DNA of 15,869 nt from Negativibacillus sp. (lineage in GTDB: Bacteria > Bacillota > Clostridia > Oscillospirales > Ruminococcaceae), in the NCBI GenBank assembly GCA_020024325.1, contig JAHHTY010000048.1, forward strand, positions 1 through 15,869, given 5' to 3'. The position numbers and the translations under genes are program-made. This document shows positions 12,836 to 15,869 of this stretch, piece by piece; position 1 is the stretch's first letter; every line of letters starts with the position of its first letter. The notes beneath the pieces were generated by a model. That model saw only the letters and a program-made list of their open reading frames with translations. It did no database searches and was not told the origin of the DNA.

Positions 12836-13693
12836 ATGGATGATACAATGGTTTTAGAATTAAAAGATATTTGCAAGACCTATCCGCAGTTTACATTATC
12901 TAACATTGGTTTCTCGTTGCCTAAAGGTGCTATTATGGGTTTGATTGGTGAAAACGGTGCCGGAAAATCCACCACAATGAAGATTATTATGGGTATGGTG
13001 GAAGCAAACAGCGGAAGTGTGAAGATTTTCGGAAATGAAGGATTAAGAATACAGGATAAGGAAAGAATCGGTGTAGTGTTCGATGAACTTCCGTTTAACC
13101 AAACCTTATATGTTTCAAATTTAGGCAAGGTAATGAAGAATATCTACCGTAGCTGGGACGAAAAAGTTTATCAAGATTATCTAAAGCGTTTCAAACTGCC
13201 GGATAAAAAGGAACTGAAAGATTTTTCGAGAGGGATGAAAATGAAGCTCTCACTAGCAGTTGCCTTGAGCCATCACGCCAATCTTTTAATTTTGGACGAA
13301 CCGACCAGTGGACTTGATCCGGTTGTTCGTGCAGAGATGCTTGATCTGTTTTTGGAATTTATTTCAGATGGTGAATCCTCTATTTTAATTTCATCTCATA
13401 TTACTAGTGACCTGGAGCGTATTGCCGACTATATCACCTTTATTCATCAAGGCAAAATTGTAATGAGTAAAAATAAAGATGATATTATCTATCATTATGC
13501 CATTGCAAAGGCAGATACCCAAACATTGCATTCAATTGACAGTCCGATTATTTTGAAATACAGGGACAATAAATATGGAAGCGAAGCACTGATACAAAAT
13601 CGAGAACAGTTCACTATTGATTATCCCGATATTACAGTGGACCCCATTACCTTAGATGAATTGATGGTGTTTCTTTGTACTGAGAACGAATAA
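12836..13693 (+). CDS. ABC transporter ATP-binding protein
   Basis: A 285-residue cytoplasmic ATPase that should drive the permease encoded next. Walker A is GENGAGKST (38-46), Walker B LLILDEP (150-156), the D-loop SGLDP, and the switch His is H188 in LISSHIT. The signature is FSRGMKMKL (130-138) instead of LSGGQ, and the Q-loop reads VFDELPF, with Asp where Gln is usual. Both are common in the YtrB/EcsA-like group of exporters, so the protein is probably active. Residues 215-285 form a C-terminal extension. AAGGGAAG precedes the ATG by about 7 nt. Second gene of the GntR-ABC operon, 30 bp before the permease. The substrate is unknown; related operons respond to cell-wall antibiotics. Confidence 0.93.
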   Translation: MDDTMVLELKDICKTYPQFTLSNIGFSLPKGAIMGLIGENGAGKSTTMKIIMGMVEANSGSVKIFGNEGLRIQDKERIGVVFDELPFNQTLYVSNLGKVMKNIYRSWDEKVYQDYLKRFKLPDKKELKDFSRGMKMKLSLAVALSHHANLLILDEPTSGLDPVVRAEMLDLFLEFISDGESSILISSHITSDLERIADYITFIHQGKIVMSKNKDDIIYHYAIAKADTQTLHSIDSPIILKYRDNKYGSEALIQNREQFTIDYPDITVDPITLDELMVFLCTENE

Positions 13694-13723
13694 TAAAATC
13701 CTGATATTAAGAAAGAAGGAATA

Positions 13724-14341
13724 ATGATGAAAGGACTCATTCTCAACGATATTTTTTCGTCCAAAAAATTGATGAAAACAATGGTTATCCCATTTATAAT
13801 TTTTGGTGTAATATGGGGATTAGTAGGACAGCCTGGAACAGGAGTAGTGACTATTAGCGTTTTGTGCATTAGCAGTCTGTATAACCTATTTTCATATGAT
13901 GAGTTTTATCATTGGGATAAATATACAACGATTCTTCCACTCGATGTAAAACAGGTTGTGCTGGCGCGGTATTGTTCCTTTGGTATCATGATTTTTGTAT
14001 CACAAATAATTGCTTTGATTTATCTGTTGATACTGGGGGGACTAAACGATGATGGAATAGGTTCTATGGCTGGTTCACTTTTGATACAGATTTATACAGG
14101 AATTGTCATTATCCCAGTTGCTTATAAATATGGAATACAAAGGGGACGAGTACTGTATGCTATACTTATAGGACTTCCTTTCTTGGTTATATTGGGAATC
14201 GTGGGATTATTGGAAAAATTGCAGATATTATATACGTTCCCTATCCCCTTTATTGTTATTGCTGTTTTGTTATTGCTTGCAATTTCATTGTGTGCTTCTA
14301 TCAAAATTTCGACTGCCTTTCTCAGAAAAAAGGAATACTAG
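13724..14341 (+). CDS. ABC-2-type membrane permease
   Basis: A 205-residue integral membrane protein with about six hydrophobic helices (roughly residues 18-38, 40-56, 85-105, 115-133, 140-160 and 172-193), the layout of the small ABC-2 permeases. Between helices two and three it has NLFSYDEFYHWDKYTTILPLDVKQVVLARY, the typical segment of the ABC2_membrane_5 family found with YtrA-type operons. Paired with the ATPase it should form a homodimeric exporter or an antibiotic-sensing pump. The ATG at 13724 is followed at once by a second ATG; AGAAGGA lies about 7 nt upstream. The gene ends in a CTAG shared with the stop of the convergent gene, and no terminator follows. Confidence 0.9.
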   Translation: MMKGLILNDIFSSKKLMKTMVIPFIIFGVIWGLVGQPGTGVVTISVLCISSLYNLFSYDEFYHWDKYTTILPLDVKQVVLARYCSFGIMIFVSQIIALIYLLILGGLNDDGIGSMAGSLLIQIYTGIVIIPVAYKYGIQRGRVLYAILIGLPFLVILGIVGLLEKLQILYTFPIPFIVIAVLLLLAISLCASIKISTAFLRKKEY

Positions 14342-14721
14342 AGAAGTTTATATAGAAGATAGATAAATCCTCCAAAAGTTCGATATGAGGGAGGAATCAA
14401 AACCCCATATCGGGAATATAATCGAGATATTTCCTGGGAAATTTCTTGAATTTCTAAAACAGAAAACTCCTTTTTCCATCCAAGAAAACTGATAGAATAG
14501 CTGTCCGAATCATTCGGATGGCTGTTCTCATATTCGGACTTTGACGAAGAAGGAAGCACAACTGATAAAACGGGTTGCTGAACACCGCTTTCTTTGCCAC
14601 AGGCAACATATAAAAACCCTGTAATAAATCCTAAAAAAATCAGGGTGATAAAAAAACTTCCCCAAAACCATCGAAGTTGTCGATGGGAGGGAAGTAGAAA
14701 GTGAAGTTTATGAAAACTCAT
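14338..14721 (-). CDS. Small membrane-anchored protein, unknown
   Basis: A 127-residue protein with one hydrophobic segment (about residues 19-40, FFITLIFLGFITGFLYVA) after a basic N-terminus, followed by an exported serine-rich linker (40-72) and a short helical domain (FSVLEIQEISQEISRLYSRYG) near the end. I recognise no family. The ATG at 14721 has AAAGGGGG at 14729-14736 with a 7-nt gap; a longer frame from 14820 lacks a site and starts next to a terminator. It follows the endopeptidase gene, but the strong terminator at 14822-14864 lies between, and no clear promoter was found. Its 3' end overlaps the ABC permease by 4 bp (CTAG). It may be a wall or sporulation accessory. Confidence 0.65.
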   Translation of the reverse strand: MSFHKLHFLLPSHRQLRWFWGSFFITLIFLGFITGFLYVACGKESGVQQPVLSVVLPSSSKSEYENSHPNDSDSYSISFLGWKKEFSVLEIQEISQEISRLYSRYGVLIPPSYRTFGGFIYLLYKLL

Positions 14722-14821
14722 TGCTCTACCCCCTTTTACTATCAAGATGGGTAAAACGAAGTGCAAATATTCAAAAACATGATGGAAAATTGAACTGCCC
14801 TTAGATGATAGATATAGCATA

Positions 14822-14864
14822 AAAAGCTCCCTTATGCAGCAATAGACTGCATAAGGGAGCTTTT
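14822..14864 (-). terminator. Terminator after the endopeptidase gene
   Basis: An 18-bp perfect stem (14822-14839 with 14847-14864, core GCTCCCTTATGCAG) closes a 7-base loop and ends in T5 on the minus strand. It lies 78 bp after the endopeptidase stop. That 78-bp spacer contains nothing else clear. Confidence 0.9.
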
Positions 14865-14942
14865 AACTAAGTTTTCTTTTACTAAGAGAAGATAAACCAC
14901 TTTTCTTTTGTAATCGCTTTATTTTGTACGAAAGATTTGGGT

Positions 14943-15869
14943 TTATCGACTGTAACCAATATACTTTCTTGCATCCAAGTAAGAACCGCCGCTAATAATC
15001 TCAAAATGACAGTGGTTACCGGTTGCCCAACCGGTACGACCTATATAACCGATAACTTGTCCTTGTGACACTTGCTGACCGGCATAGACAGCAAGCTTGC
15101 TGCAATGTGCATATCGGGTCTTGGTTCCGTCTGGATGATTGATAAGAACATTGTAACCATAACCGTTGGACCAGCCGGAATATGCTACTGTACCCGCTTT
15201 AGCAGCCCAGATAGTTGTGCCTGCTTTAGCAGCAATATCAGTTCCGGTATGTCCTTGGTATCCCCAAATTGGACAGGAGATATAACCGCCGTTAACCGGC
15301 CAGATATATCCACCGACATTGCTTTCGGTAGAATTGGTACCGGAGCCGGAGAAGTTGAAACCGGAACTTGTCAGTGAACCGACAACGACTTTTGCTTTTA
15401 CAGGTTCTACCAACATATTTTCAGAAACAATGTGGCGTTCGGTTTCATAACCATCAATGTAAGTGATTTCACTGGTAATTTCCTTTAAACCGTTTTTACC
15501 CTCTTGAACAACCTTTTTATAACTCTTTTCCTTGTTCTTGTCAATTTCAGTTTCCGTAGTGAAGGTTACCTCCTCTTTTTGGGTAACAGTACGAACTGAT
15601 TTTGTCTGAAGGAATGGCTGTTTTTGTGAGATAATGAACGTATCTCCAACCAGCATATTTTTGCTGACATCAGGGTTCAGATTAATTAAGGTTTGTGTCG
15701 GAACATCAAACTTGTCAGAAATTGACCATGGGGAGTCACCCTGTTGGATTGTATATGTTTGTTCGCCTTCTACAATGCTGTCAAGTTTTGCATTGATGCT
15801 GTCCAGTGTTTCAATGGAAGAAGTAGGGTATAAACCTTTCTCCAATCGAATGGATTGTACAAAACTGAT
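14943..15869 (-). CDS. LysM-G5-M23 cell-wall endopeptidase, 5' end outside window
   Basis: The C-terminal 308 residues of a secreted peptidoglycan endopeptidase. The frame stays open to the window edge, so the real start, signal peptide and any further domains lie beyond 15869; an in-frame TTG at 15845 is not a start. Seen in order, numbered from the edge: a LysM domain (about 38-82, YTIQQGDSPWSISDKF), which binds glycan; a G5 domain (about 85-165); a glycine/serine linker; and an M23 metallopeptidase (about 185-300) with zinc ligands in GHTGTD (His and Asp) and the final HCHFE, plus the YAHCSKL and GYIGRTG segments. These enzymes cut peptide cross-links during growth, division or sporulation. 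The last gene step ends at a strong terminator. Confidence 0.93.
   Translation of the reverse strand: MSFVQSIRLEKGLYPTSSIETLDSINAKLDSIVEGEQTYTIQQGDSPWSISDKFDVPTQTLINLNPDVSKNMLVGDTFIISQKQPFLQTKSVRTVTQKEEVTFTTETEIDKNKEKSYKKVVQEGKNGLKEITSEITYIDGYETERHIVSENMLVEPVKAKVVVGSLTSSGFNFSGSGTNSTESNVGGYIWPVNGGYISCPIWGYQGHTGTDIAAKAGTTIWAAKAGTVAYSGWSNGYGYNVLINHPDGTKTRYAHCSKLAVYAGQQVSQGQVIGYIGRTGWATGNHCHFEIISGGSYLDARKYIGYSR

Noticed and set aside
14738..14766. Promoter (TTGCAC-17-GATAGT, minus) for the small membrane-anchored protein
   Set aside because: Spacing fits, but transcription would start inside the ribosome site of the gene, so the transcript could not be translated normally.
14338..14820. Longer start for the small membrane-anchored protein at 14820
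   Set aside because: No ribosome site and directly beside the terminator hairpin; the ATG at 14721 has AAAGGGGG.
1..15869. CRISPR arrays, tRNA or rRNA genes, insertion sequences, toxin-antitoxin or defence systems
   Set aside because: Looked for on both strands; no direct-repeat arrays, cloverleaf sequences, transposase motifs or defence domains were seen.

Overview
The window looks like chromosomal core DNA with small accessory inserts from a low-GC Gram-positive anaerobe, most likely a clostridial gut-type Bacillota (Oscillospirales/Ruminococcaceae-like). The evidence is the strong AGGAGG-type ribosome sites, TTG and GTG starts, sigma-A promoters with 17-bp spacers, abundant hairpin-plus-T terminators, a methionine synthase split into two proteins, a YtrA-type GntR regulator and a LysM-G5-M23 endopeptidase. 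The lineage is inferred from gene style only.

Layout. 1-1457 (+): a lipoprotein, a 376-bp gap holding an apparent relic of an XkdX-like phage gene with a terminator, and a single-pass exported protein, closed by a bidirectional terminator. 1507-5894 (-): glycolytic genes transcribed pgk, a multi-pass membrane gene, tpiA, gpmI. A sigma-A promoter and a 15-bp palindrome precede pgk, and a strong terminator separates pgk from the rest. 6245-10234 (-): a methionine/one-carbon operon transcribed metF, methionine synthase activation protein, metH lacking its activation domain, with a promoter and an attenuator-like hairpin in the metF leader. 10395-10680: a frameshifted small membrane gene with a terminator.

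10802-11242 (+): a GNAT acetyltransferase with a clear promoter. 11285-12189 (-): a two-gene operon of a three-helix membrane protein and a ParB/sulfiredoxin-fold protein, converging on the GNAT gene. 12431-14341 (+): a YtrA-type GntR repressor, ABC ATPase and ABC-2 permease, started from a promoter overlapped by a perfect 29-bp palindrome. 14338-15869 (-): a small membrane-anchored protein of unknown role and a cell-wall endopeptidase gene cut by the window edge.

How they work together: MetF supplies methyl-tetrahydrofolate to cobalamin-dependent MetH, and the separate activation protein should reductively re-methylate its cofactor. Pgk, TpiA and GpmI are consecutive or nearby steps of lower glycolysis. 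The GntR-ABC set is a self-contained, probably self-repressed exporter of unknown substrate. No tRNA, rRNA, CRISPR array, intact IS or intact prophage is visible. I found no convincing new multi-gene system. The best leads are the stand-alone ParB-like protein beside a GNAT gene, the palindrome-controlled ABC cassette, and the attenuator-like metF leader.
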